This document shows positions 14,415 through 22,231 of a stretch of 64,000 bases of DNA, piece after piece. The DNA lies in NCBI GenBank assembly GCA_038064395.1, contig JBBTTE010000003.1, positions 1 through 64,000 on the forward strand, in the 5' to 3' direction. The translations under genes and the position numbers were made by a program. This stretch comes from JBBTTE01 sp038064395. Its GTDB lineage: Bacteria; Patescibacteriota; Saccharimonadia; Saccharimonadales; UBA4665. The notes below the pieces were generated by a model. The model searched no databases. It was given only the letters and a program-made list of their open reading frames with translations, and was not told the origin of the DNA. Numbering within the stretch: position 1 is the first letter of the stretch; every line of letters begins with the position of its first letter.

Positions 14415-16547
14415 CTACTTCTTTTCTGCGAGTTCGCGGGCAGCAGCTTTCATGCTGAGCTGCAAGCGGCCACGATCATCGATCGCTACTAACTTAACGT
14501 TTACTTTGTCGCCTTCTTTGACGACGTCGCTTGGACTCTTAACGCGCTCTTCAGACATTTCTGAGACGTGAACAAGGCCGTCTTTGCCTGGCATGATCTG
14601 TACGAAAGCACCGAAGTCCATGACAGTCATAACAGGGGCGTCCATGTAGATTTTGCCAACTTCTGGCTCAGCTACAATTGACTCAATCCATTCGCGGGCA
14701 GCGTCGATAGACTTCTTGTCAGGACTAGCGATCATGATTGTACCGTCGTCCTTGATGTCGATGTCGGCCCCGGTTTCGCCAGTGATCTTCTGAATGGTTT
14801 CGCCACCCTTACCAATAATCTCGCGGATCTTGTCGGGGTTGATCTGGATAGATTCAACACGCGGCGCGTAAGTGCTCATTTCACCCGGTTCAGAGATAGT
14901 CGTTAACATGTGCTCGAGAATGTGAGCCCGGCCTTCACGTCCCTGTTCTAGAGCCTGTTGCAAGACAGAAACAGGTAGTCCGTGAACCTTCATGTCCATC
15001 TGAATAGCTGTAATACCCTTAGTCGTACCAGTAACCTTGAAGTCCATGTCGCCAGCAAAGTCTTCGGCGTCAGCGATGTCACTTAGTATATAAGTGTTGT
15101 CGCCGTCGACCATAAGACCCATGGCAATACCGCTAACTGGCGCCTTCAGTGGCACGCCGGCGTCTAGTAGAGCTAGTACGCTGCTACAAGTAGCAGCCAT
15201 GCTAGTTGAACCGTTCTGGGACATAATCTCAGTTACGGACCTTATCATGTACGGGAACTCAGCCTCTGATGGCAATACAGCAGTAAGAGCGCGCTCTGCA
15301 AGGTAGCCGTGGCCGATTTCGCGGCGCCCAGGGCTGCCAAGACGACGAACTTCACCAACTGTGTAGCCAGGGGCGTTGTAGTGGTGCAAGTAGCGGCGTT
15401 CGCCTTCTCGCTCCATAGTGTCTACTAACTGAACCATGCTTAGTGGTGCTAGAGTCACAATGTTCATAGCCTGTGTCAGGCCACGAGTGAAGATGCTTGA
15501 GCCATGAGCCCTAGGCAAAAGTCCGATTTCACTGCTAAGCTGTCTGACCTCTGTAAATTTACGACCATCAGGACGTGTATTGTCACTGATAATGCCCTTT
15601 CGGACATCCTTATGAATAGCGGACTGGAAAGCATCGTCATAGTCGTTCTTGTTATCGCTGTGGTCGTCGCCTAGGCTCTCGGCCAATTCAGCGTGCATAT
15701 CATCGCGCAGTGTAGAGATTAGAACGTTTCGCTCTGGGTATGGCTTGCGCAGGTCTTCGCCCAGCTTGCCTTCTAGCCACTTATCAACAGTGGTCTGAAT
15801 TGATTCATCGGGTAGTGACAGAGTGTATTCCTGCTTCGTAACACCAATCTTGTCAGCTAGCTCTTGCTGAAGAGCGATAGCAGGCTGCATAGCCTCAAAG
15901 GCAAAAGCGATAGCCTCAGCTACTTGAGCCTCGGTAACTTCACTAGCACCGGCTTCAACCATCATCACACCGTCTTTGGTGCCGGCAACGACTAGATCAA
16001 GTGCTCCTTCTTCGAGCTGTTCAAGCGTTGGGAAAGCAGTTAGCTTGTCATCGACAAGTCCGATGCGTAGTCCAGCCACAGGGCCATCGTATGGAGCACC
16101 TGTAAGTGTTAGCGCGGCGCTAACAGCGATCATAGCCACCATATCAGGACGGAAACTAGGATCCATGCTAAGAACGCTAGCCACACCCTGAACTTCGTGG
16201 CGATAGCCCTTGGGCCATAGCGGTCGAATCGGACGGTCAATCAAACGACTCAGCAAGATAGCGTCATCGCTAGGACGACCTTCACGCTTAATGAAACGGC
16301 TGCCGCTTACCTTACCGGCAGCATACATCTTCTCTTCATAATCAATGCTCAGTGGGAAATAATCCATACTAACGGGGGTTTTTCCGACCATAGCCGTACC
16401 AAGTATGACTGTGTCGCCATAACGAACTAGAACCGATGCTGAGGTACGAAACCCAACGCGGCCAACTTCTAGGCTAAGTGTGCGACCGCACAACTCAGTC
16501 TCAACTTTGATAATGTCTTTGCCTAACGGATTAATGGTTTGTCCCAT
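14415..16547 (-). CDS. pnp: Polyribonucleotide nucleotidyltransferase
   Basis: 710 residues, full length. Two RNase PH domains with the helical linker between them, then a KH domain (IREIIGKGGETIQKITGETGADIDI split across about 560-590) and an S1 domain (GKIYMDAPVMTVMDFGAFV) are all visible. PNPase degrades RNA 3'-5' using phosphate and acts in mRNA turnover with RNase J. A Shine-Dalgarno (AGAAAGGTGA) precedes the ATG. It follows rpsO, a conserved arrangement. Confidence 0.97.
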   Translation of the reverse strand: MGQTINPLGKDIIKVETELCGRTLSLEVGRVGFRTSASVLVRYGDTVILGTAMVGKTPVSMDYFPLSIDYEEKMYAAGKVSGSRFIKREGRPSDDAILLSRLIDRPIRPLWPKGYRHEVQGVASVLSMDPSFRPDMVAMIAVSAALTLTGAPYDGPVAGLRIGLVDDKLTAFPTLEQLEEGALDLVVAGTKDGVMMVEAGASEVTEAQVAEAIAFAFEAMQPAIALQQELADKIGVTKQEYTLSLPDESIQTTVDKWLEGKLGEDLRKPYPERNVLISTLRDDMHAELAESLGDDHSDNKNDYDDAFQSAIHKDVRKGIISDNTRPDGRKFTEVRQLSSEIGLLPRAHGSSIFTRGLTQAMNIVTLAPLSMVQLVDTMEREGERRYLHHYNAPGYTVGEVRRLGSPGRREIGHGYLAERALTAVLPSEAEFPYMIRSVTEIMSQNGSTSMAATCSSVLALLDAGVPLKAPVSGIAMGLMVDGDNTYILSDIADAEDFAGDMDFKVTGTTKGITAIQMDMKVHGLPVSVLQQALEQGREGRAHILEHMLTTISEPGEMSTYAPRVESIQINPDKIREIIGKGGETIQKITGETGADIDIKDDGTIMIASPDKKSIDAAREWIESIVAEPEVGKIYMDAPVMTVMDFGAFVQIMPGKDGLVHVSEMSEERVKSPSDVVKEGDKVNVKLVAIDDRGRLQLSMKAAARELAEKK

Positions 16548-16722
16548 TGGTTAGATCACCTTTCTTATCTGGAGGATCACTCGCAAGAGTTCAAATATAC
16601 GGCATTCCCCTTGTGCATGAAGGGTGCTATATATCTGCTGCTCTGGCGAGGAAGTATACTTCCAGCGTATTTAATGTGCACAAGCTTGAGCCCCCGAACT
16701 TCGGGAACTATAGTCTAAGCAC
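16548..16722 (-). other. rpsO-pnp intergenic region with hairpins
   Basis: 175 bases without a gene. It has a perfect palindrome GGAAGTATACTTCC (16650-16663), a CCCGAA-TTCGGG hairpin just after rpsO (about 16694-16706) and a small ACTC/GAGT hairpin near the pnp ribosome site. In E. coli the same intergenic region carries RNase III-processed hairpins used in pnp autoregulation. A weak -10 (TATATT) suggests a separate pnp promoter. Confidence 0.45.
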
Positions 16723-16989
16723 TTAGCGGCGGATGCCGAGTTTCTTGATCAGGTCTAAATAGGCTTGGCTATCGCGCTTGGCGATGTAGCGTAGCAAACG
16801 GCGGCGCTTGCCAACCATTTGTAGCAAACCACGACGCGCCATGAAGTCGTGCTTGTTGATCTTCAGGTGTTCGGTTAACTCCTTGATACGCTCGGTAAGG
16901 ATTGCAACTTGCGCGCTTGAACCACCAGTATCGTCCTTGTGTACCTGCGTGCTCTTGATGGCAGCAGTTTTCTTCTCAGTTGTAATCAT
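16723..16989 (-). CDS. rpsO: 30S ribosomal protein S15
   Basis: 88 residues, the standard length. The core DTGGSSAQVAILTERI, HLKINKHDFMARRGLL and VGKRRRLLRYI is the S15 signature that contacts the 16S central domain. The gene has its own good promoter (16999-17027) with a leader of only a few bases and precedes pnp. Confidence 0.97.
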   Translation of the reverse strand: MITTEKKTAAIKSTQVHKDDTGGSSAQVAILTERIKELTEHLKINKHDFMARRGLLQMVGKRRRLLRYIAKRDSQAYLDLIKKLGIRR

Positions 16990-16998
16990 GTATTGACC

Positions 16999-17027
16999 AT
17001 TCTACCAGATACAGACCCCTTGTGCAA
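16999..17027 (-). promoter_or_regulatory. Sigma70 promoter of rpsO
   Basis: On the minus strand: TTGCAC (17027-17022), 17-base spacer, TAGAAT (17004-16999), then 9 bases to the ATG. The mRNA leader would be 0-3 bases long. Confidence 0.7.
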
Positions 17028-17031
17028 GCCC

Positions 17032-17721
17032 CTAGGTCTGCAAAAATGTGTTCAAAGTGTCAGCGTCTAGGTTTTTGACTGGCTGGGCGTCTTTGATTGA
17101 GAACTTGTCGATCTCAGTTCGGCACAGAGCTTTGGTGTAAGCTCCCGTTCCTAGCTCTTTTCCAATATCCTCAACTAAGGTACGAATGTATGTGCCCGAG
17201 GAGACATTTGCCACAAATTTGACCTCTGGATAGCTATAATCGGTGACTTCTAAGGAGTTAATTGTCACCTTGCGAGGTTCTATGACGACTTCTTTGCCTT
17301 CGCGGGCCATCTTGTACGCCCTTACGCCGTTAATCTTGATAGCCGAATATGCCGGTGGAACTTGCTCGATTTGACCCCTAAACCTCTCTGCAGCCTCTAG
17401 GACGGCCTTTTGGTCGGGAATTGTGTCACTCACGGCCTCAATTTCGCCTTCTGGGTCACCGGTCGAGCTCTTCTGGCCGAGAGTCATGGTAACTTCGTAG
17501 GTTTTGTCGAGCTTGGAGTAGTCAGCGGCCTTGCGGGTGTAGTCTTTGCCTATCAAAAGCACCAATAATCCCGTGGCAAACGGGTCGAGGGTGCCAGTGT
17601 GGCCGACTTTGACGTTCTTGGGCTTCTTACCTTCCTGAGTAGCCACCATTCGGCGCACGTAATTAACGGCGTCGAAGCTAGTCCAATCAGCGGGTTTATC
17701 AACTAGAAGTAAGCCTTGCAT
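17032..17721 (-). CDS. truB: tRNA pseudouridine(55) synthase
   Basis: 229 residues, shorter than E. coli TruB because the C-terminal PUA domain is missing. The catalytic loop GHTGTLDPFATGLL (about 42-55) holds the nucleophilic Asp, and VPPAYSAIKINGVRAY and SSGTYIRTLVEDIG are family motifs. It makes pseudouridine 55 in the T loop of tRNAs. A TACACT -10 like box ends 7 bases before the ATG. The upstream DHH-like gene is a frequent truB neighbour. Confidence 0.95.
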   Translation of the reverse strand: MQGLLLVDKPADWTSFDAVNYVRRMVATQEGKKPKNVKVGHTGTLDPFATGLLVLLIGKDYTRKAADYSKLDKTYEVTMTLGQKSSTGDPEGEIEAVSDTIPDQKAVLEAAERFRGQIEQVPPAYSAIKINGVRAYKMAREGKEVVIEPRKVTINSLEVTDYSYPEVKFVANVSSGTYIRTLVEDIGKELGTGAYTKALCRTEIDKFSIKDAQPVKNLDADTLNTFLQT

Positions 17722-17728
17722 GAAGTTC

Positions 17729-17734
17729 AGTGTA
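17729..17734 (-). promoter_or_regulatory. -10 box of truB, predicted leaderless start
   Basis: TACACT on the minus strand, 7 bases before the truB ATG; it lies in the 27-base gap after the DHH-like gene. Confidence 0.4.
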
Positions 17735-17748
17735 GCGTAACAGAGGTG

Positions 17749-19410
17749 TTATTGCGACTGTGGCGGATTGCCGAACTGGAACGGAATCGGCGGCGGCACT
17801 GGTGGTGGCGCATTAGGATCGACGGGCTGATCTGTGACTGGTGCGGGGTTAATAACTGTTGGCTGGCTAGAGTCTAGGCTGGTTGGGACTTGGCTCTGCG
17901 GAGTGATTGGCATAGGTGGAACCGAGGCTTCGGGCATAGGCACCGGATTGGGATCTGGGTGAAGCGCTTCGCCGAGAGGTTGAGCGTTCAGGGCTTCGAT
18001 CGGATTGGGCAGTTCGGGTGCACTGGCAACAGAATCATTGAACGCCTGGCTAACTTCATCTCGAGCCTCATCCATATGTTCGGCCTGAACGTGTGGGCTT
18101 TGAACGGCTTCTTCTAAATCAGATAGAGTGCTGTAAGGATTCGCAGCAGCTGCGCTGGTTGGCGATGCATCAGGGGCGGGACCAGCTGGCGGTTGACTGT
18201 CTGCGCTCAGTTCACCATTTGGCGCTATATTAATCGGCGCCGGGGCTGGTGGCACCCAAGCTGGTGGAGCTGCAGCCGGATCAGGGTTTGGCGTAGTAGA
18301 ATCAGCTGGAGAATCGAAGGACAAAGGCTCTGGTTTCCGATCGAGTAACTGTGGTGGATCTTGGCTCGGAACACCTAGAGGGTCAATTGACTGCTCAAGC
18401 TGTTCGCTTGCGCTGTTAGCTGTAAGTTGCCCGCCTAGAGATGGTGGCTCAGTCATAAGCTTGGGTGGGTGGGCTTCTTCTGATGGTAGTCCATCAACGC
18501 TAGGAGTTGGTAGATCGAATGTTTCTGGTTGGTCGGCTGGTGAGTCGGTCTGCGCTTCTGTTGCCTCAGAAGGTTCGACGGCTTCTTCCGAGTGATTGAT
18601 TTCCATAGTTCCATCATCTTCGATGGCAGCTAGTTTGACACCACCGTCTCCGTCGAACGAACCGCTTGGTGTTTCTGATAGCTTACTGGCAACTAGTTGT
18701 TGGTTAGCACCGGCATTCATAAGCGCTGCACTGGCACTCATCGTTTGAGAACTGGTTTTGTCATTACTGAAACGGTTGGTTTCGGCAACAATTCCAGTTA
18801 GTAGAGCAGTGGCTATCTGTTCGTCGAACTGGCCTGCACCGGTAGCACTAGCAAGTTCCGTAATTAATTCGCAAAGACTGCTGGCCTGAGGGTCATTCCA
18901 GTTAATGCTACCTAAGCCACCGTCCAGTGAGGTATTGATACACGCAACTGTGGCGTCATGTAGGATTCGGCCGTGGGCTGTGATGGCTTCGTCAAGATCT
19001 TCTTGCTGCTGTACGCCGAGCGCGATCACTAAGTCGACGTTGAAGTCGCCTTCACTAAACTCTAGATCAGCTTGGCTAATTGACGTTTTGTAAGGTGTTA
19101 TGAAGATTCGGACGACGTTATCTTCGACTTTGTAGCGCAGCTTGTCAGCCTTGGACTTGTCGAGTGCAATGATGAAATCTCGTAGGGAATCGGTGTTCTT
19201 CTCGATGGTTTCTTCGGGCTGGAGGAATTCGAGAGTTGAGGGCACGTTGCCGCTGAAGACGGCCGCCGCATGCTTGCCTTGCTTGTTGAGCAGCAACGTC
19301 AAACCAATACAACTAGCTAGCTGATCAACCGAAGGATCTCGGCTAACTGTTACTAGGATATTATTGGCGGTCTTGAGCTTTTCGGCGAGCTGTTGCTTGG
19401 CGTCATCCAT
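17749..19410 (-). CDS. DHH-superfamily-like protein with degenerate active site and Pro-rich tail
   Basis: 553 residues. Residues 1-225 have the layout of an NrnA/DHH phosphoesterase (ILVTVSRDPSVDQLASCIGLTLLLNKQGK opens where canonical enzymes have H..PDxDxxxS), but the metal-binding residues are replaced and no DHH triplet occurs where it should (near INTSLDGGLGSINW). The remaining 330 residues are Pro/Ser/Glu/Ala-rich and disordered, ending in a polyproline run. It directly precedes truB, the place where nrnA often sits. Likely a non-catalytic descendant, perhaps a scaffold or nucleotide-binding protein. The fold match is by pattern. Confidence 0.6.
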   Translation of the reverse strand: MDDAKQQLAEKLKTANNILVTVSRDPSVDQLASCIGLTLLLNKQGKHAAAVFSGNVPSTLEFLQPEETIEKNTDSLRDFIIALDKSKADKLRYKVEDNVVRIFITPYKTSISQADLEFSEGDFNVDLVIALGVQQQEDLDEAITAHGRILHDATVACINTSLDGGLGSINWNDPQASSLCELITELASATGAGQFDEQIATALLTGIVAETNRFSNDKTSSQTMSASAALMNAGANQQLVASKLSETPSGSFDGDGGVKLAAIEDDGTMEINHSEEAVEPSEATEAQTDSPADQPETFDLPTPSVDGLPSEEAHPPKLMTEPPSLGGQLTANSASEQLEQSIDPLGVPSQDPPQLLDRKPEPLSFDSPADSTTPNPDPAAAPPAWVPPAPAPINIAPNGELSADSQPPAGPAPDASPTSAAAANPYSTLSDLEEAVQSPHVQAEHMDEARDEVSQAFNDSVASAPELPNPIEALNAQPLGEALHPDPNPVPMPEASVPPMPITPQSQVPTSLDSSQPTVINPAPVTDQPVDPNAPPPVPPPIPFQFGNPPQSQ

Positions 19411-19501
19411 GAGCTAGTTTTCCAGTTTTTTTGTTTTTGTGACTTTCACCTTTCAGACTAGCATAAAAGCTTGTGCTTGTCCACTGTTAGACGGCTATTT
19501 C

Positions 19502-19530
19502 TTTACAAAAACTGCCCACCCCTGTATAGT
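19502..19530 (+). promoter_or_regulatory. Sigma70 promoter of rpsT
   Basis: TTTACA (19502-19507), 17-base spacer, TATAGT (19525-19530). It predicts a leader of about 27 bases that contains an AAGGAA ribosome site. Confidence 0.75.
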
Positions 19531-19563
19531 TGAGCGTCGATAAGTCAATAAATAAGGAACTTT

Positions 19564-19902
19564 ATGCCAATAATCAAATCAGCCAAGAAGCGCGTCAAGA
19601 CCGCTCGCAAAGCTGCCGTCCGCAACAGCAAAACCCGTCGAACACTTAAGAGTGCTATTAAGCTCTTCACTAAGAGTCCTACAAGCAAGTCTCACAGCAG
19701 CGTCCAAAGTGGCCTAGACAAAGCCGTCAAAAAGGGCGTAATTCACAAGAACAAAGCCGCTCGTCTGAAGAGTCGTGCCGCTAAGAAAGCCAAAGCTGCC
19801 GGTGTTAAGCCGGCTAAGGCTACTGCCAAGAAAGCTGCTCCAGCTAAGAAGACCGCGGCTAAGAAGCCAGCTGCCAAAAAGACCGCTTCGAAGAAAAAAT
19901 AA
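19564..19902 (+). CDS. rpsT: 30S ribosomal protein S20 with histone H1-like tail
   Basis: 112 residues; ordinary S20 is about 85-90. Residues 1-80 are S20 (MPIIKSAKKRVKTARKA, NSKTRRTLKSAIK, GVIHKNKAARLKSRAAKK). The last 30 or so residues are Ala/Lys/Pro repeats (KKAAPAKKTAAKK) like histone H1 or bacterial Hc1-type tails. S20 binds 16S rRNA early in 30S assembly; the tail may add nonspecific RNA or DNA binding. Good promoter and Shine-Dalgarno upstream. Its 3' end overlaps the convergent metallopeptidase-like gene by 44 bases. Confidence 0.93.
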   Translation: MPIIKSAKKRVKTARKAAVRNSKTRRTLKSAIKLFTKSPTSKSHSSVQSGLDKAVKKGVIHKNKAARLKSRAAKKAKAAGVKPAKATAKKAAPAKKTAAKKPAAKKTASKKK

Positions 19903-21043
19903 GCTCAGGCTGGTTAAAGAATCTGTGGGCCGTAAGCTTTAGGGCGCTCTCTCTTGACCGTGACAGGGTTTGGCCTTGTTGTTCCTGAAACGCAATTTCC
20001 ATATCAATGATGTGGTCGTTGATCTTGTCCATCATATCGGCGTTGGACCTCCCCTCTTGACCTACATGTTTGGCCCAAGAATGATTTATCTTCTGGATGA
20101 AGTCCTTCACCACTATATGATTAGGATCACCAGCAGAATACGCAATAGTCATATCCGTGGCAGGTATAGCTATGCCGCCTTGAGATAACAGATCGGCTCC
20201 AAAAGTACGTTCTGTGGCGTAAACACCCTCTGGAAGCCTTAAAAGCACACGAGCGTCAGGCCTCAGCACTTCTGGACTTCCGCCCAAAAGTGACCTAGCG
20301 TTGTGCTCAGTAGCAGCTTCGTCTAGGAAACGATACGGAAATCTCCCTATCGCCGCATGGCCTGACTCGTGAAAGAATGTACTCTGAATCTGAGCCTGAC
20401 CAAGAATGTTTCTAGGATCGGCTGTATCAGTAATTACGAAATGATTACTACCCCGTGCGTGATAACCACCTCTCTCTTGCATGATTGTATCGAAGATGTC
20501 TCCTCTGTAGACTTGAATCCCATCGATTTTATCTATCGCTGCTTCGGCGTTTGGGTGAAGCCACTTTGAATCTAGACCATCCATTACGGTGGCCTTGAAC
20601 TTGGCTCGCTGTCTTTCGATTTCTGATTCGAACCTCGGATCGAGTTGTTTCTTCTCAAGTTGTTTGACATGCCAGTCTAAGAATTGCATCAACTGATCAT
20701 TACTGGATTCTTGGGCTAGCCAAGCTATCCAGTCTGGCTTGTCTTCACCGCTGATCGTAAACAAAGCTTCCGAGGCTGATTCTGCCCAATATGTATCAAG
20801 GATATATCTTTCGGTTGGGTTGGTGGCTTGTAAACGCTGCCTAACAGATGCTAGTTCCGCATTACGGTTTTGCTCAATAGCTCTACTGGGTTCTACTTTG
20901 CGTCTTAGCCTTACTGGCCCGAGATTTAGAAGCACTGATTGTGACATTAGACTGCCTCTAGACATTGTCTTATATCCCAAGGTATTTGGATGAACCATCG
21001 GATCAGTTGGCGGCATTGCTTCCGAGGTGTTTAACGGAATCAT
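19859..21043 (-). CDS. Putative zinc metallopeptidase, HExxH type
   Basis: 394 residues. HESGH at residues 225-229 is followed by DEAATEH at 241-247, whose Glu242 or Glu246 could be the third zinc ligand as in gluzincins. No signal peptide or membrane segment is visible, so it is probably cytoplasmic or exported by another route. The N-terminal 100 residues are charged and helical. The start is uncertain: ATG codons at residues 1, 10, 16 and 27 are possible, and a TATAAT lies one base before the first. The C-terminus overlaps the rpsT tail in antisense by 44 bases. I do not recognise a named peptidase family. Confidence 0.6.
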   Translation of the reverse strand: MIPLNTSEAMPPTDPMVHPNTLGYKTMSRGSLMSQSVLLNLGPVRLRRKVEPSRAIEQNRNAELASVRQRLQATNPTERYILDTYWAESASEALFTISGEDKPDWIAWLAQESSNDQLMQFLDWHVKQLEKKQLDPRFESEIERQRAKFKATVMDGLDSKWLHPNAEAAIDKIDGIQVYRGDIFDTIMQERGGYHARGSNHFVITDTADPRNILGQAQIQSTFFHESGHAAIGRFPYRFLDEAATEHNARSLLGGSPEVLRPDARVLLRLPEGVYATERTFGADLLSQGGIAIPATDMTIAYSAGDPNHIVVKDFIQKINHSWAKHVGQEGRSNADMMDKINDHIIDMEIAFQEQQGQTLSRSRESALKLTAHRFFNQPELIFSSKRSFWQLAS

Positions 21044-21084
21044 AATTATATGATTTTACAATAATTAAGGTATTCTGGCAAGAT

Positions 21085-22005
21085 TTAGGAAGCTAGTTGT
21101 AATAAGTAATTCTGCAACGCCTCGTCAGGATCCATGTTAGTGCGCTTAGTTTTGGTATCAATAGTTAGTAGGTCGCTGACTTGCTGTCTTAGTTCGTGTT
21201 GGCTTAGATTACGAGCAATCCCTTGGCTTTTGCGGACAACAAATGGATTAAGCTTGGCTTCCTTCGCTATTTCGTCAACTCCACGATCACCCGCCGTCTT
21301 GATAACTGCTAGGACGTGTAGCTGCCACGCTAACATGGCAATGATCTGTTGTGGCTCGACTTTGAGAGCTCGCTGCTCCTTGTAGAGCCGCATGGCATAC
21401 TTAGTGTTGCCCGCGAAGGCTGCCTCTAATAGTTGGAAGATGGTGCTTTGGGGCGTAGGCTCGGTCAGAAGATCTATGGTCTGATGAGTAACTTTTGTGT
21501 CGTATAGCAGCAGCTTGTCTAGTTCGTTGCTTATGAGCTGCTGATTGAGACCAACACGCTCGACTAAGTAGCGAGCATCAGCGGAACTTATAAGTCCGCC
21601 GCGGTCTTGGGCTGCACTGTTGAGCCAGTTAACTAGACCGCTCTGGTCAAGCCCTGGGAAATCTCGGAAGTCGGTCTTAGACTTGAGGTATTTGTAATAA
21701 GTAAGGCGTTTATCGAGCTTAGTCTCGACAATAATTACCTCTGTTGCCTCGGCTATTTCGGCAAATAATTGTTCAAACTTCTCGATGAACTCCTTTTGTT
21801 TGCTCGGCCCTCTCAGAACAACTAGCTTTTTACTGGCTAAGAACGGCAGACTGGTCAGGCTTTCACGAATTCGGGCAAACTCGGCTTCTTCGCCGTCTAT
21901 TCGCTCCAAGGCAAGATCACCATGGTCTTTGACAAAGTCACTGACAAACTTATTGAGGACTAGCCCCAACCCAAAACTGTTTTCGCCCGCTAGAGTAATC
22001 ACCAT
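21085..22005 (-). CDS. holA: DNA polymerase III delta subunit
   Basis: 306 residues from the ATG at 22005 (MVITLAGENSFG). A longer in-frame start at 22107 would read through the operator at 22071-22125 and is rejected. The AAA+-like fold of HolA is recognised by LRGPSKQKEFIEKFEQL, the collar-domain helices and WQLHVLAVIKTA. HolA opens the beta clamp in the clamp loader. An extended -10 (TGTTACAAT) ends 6 bases before the ATG, so the transcript should be leaderless. Confidence 0.88.
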   Translation of the reverse strand: MVITLAGENSFGLGLVLNKFVSDFVKDHGDLALERIDGEEAEFARIRESLTSLPFLASKKLVVLRGPSKQKEFIEKFEQLFAEIAEATEVIIVETKLDKRLTYYKYLKSKTDFRDFPGLDQSGLVNWLNSAAQDRGGLISSADARYLVERVGLNQQLISNELDKLLLYDTKVTHQTIDLLTEPTPQSTIFQLLEAAFAGNTKYAMRLYKEQRALKVEPQQIIAMLAWQLHVLAVIKTAGDRGVDEIAKEAKLNPFVVRKSQGIARNLSQHELRQQVSDLLTIDTKTKRTNMDPDEALQNYLLQLAS

Positions 22006-22011
22006 GTGAAC

Positions 22012-22020
22012 ATTGTAACA
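22012..22020 (-). promoter_or_regulatory. Extended -10 box of holA, predicted leaderless start
   Basis: TGT followed by TACAAT on the minus strand, then six bases and ATG (22005). No good -35 is present, as expected for an extended -10 promoter. Confidence 0.55.
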
Positions 22021-22070
22021 ATAGTTACTGAGAGCTGCCGACGTCTTTCGCATCTCCAATTGATAACTAT

Positions 22071-22125
22071 ACAAAACTGATACACTAAGTGTGTATGATT
22101 GATACACTTAGTGTATCAGTTTTGT
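22071..22125 (+). promoter_or_regulatory. Tandem palindromic operator upstream of otsAB
   Basis: TGATACACTTAGTGTATCA (22100-22118) is identical to the operator at 4203-4221. A degenerate copy (TGATACACTAAGTGTGTA) starts at 22078, again exactly 22 bp upstream. The outer arms are perfect over 20 bases (22071-22090 and 22106-22125). The site lies between holA and otsAB and is more likely to serve otsAB, 107 bases downstream, than leaderless holA, although holA is closer (66 bases). Confidence 0.8.
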
Positions 22126-22231
22126 GACCTACGAATATTGCTGTATGGAAATTGGCTGGGTAAAGCCTTTGACTAGCTTCAATCGAGCTTAGCTACCGCT
22201 AATCTGTTAAACTATAGGTGTTAGGCAGGTT

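Noticed and set aside
22006..22107. Longer start of holA at 22107
   Set aside because: It would put coding sequence over the tandem operator and over the -10 box; the ATG at 22005 matches the family N-terminus.
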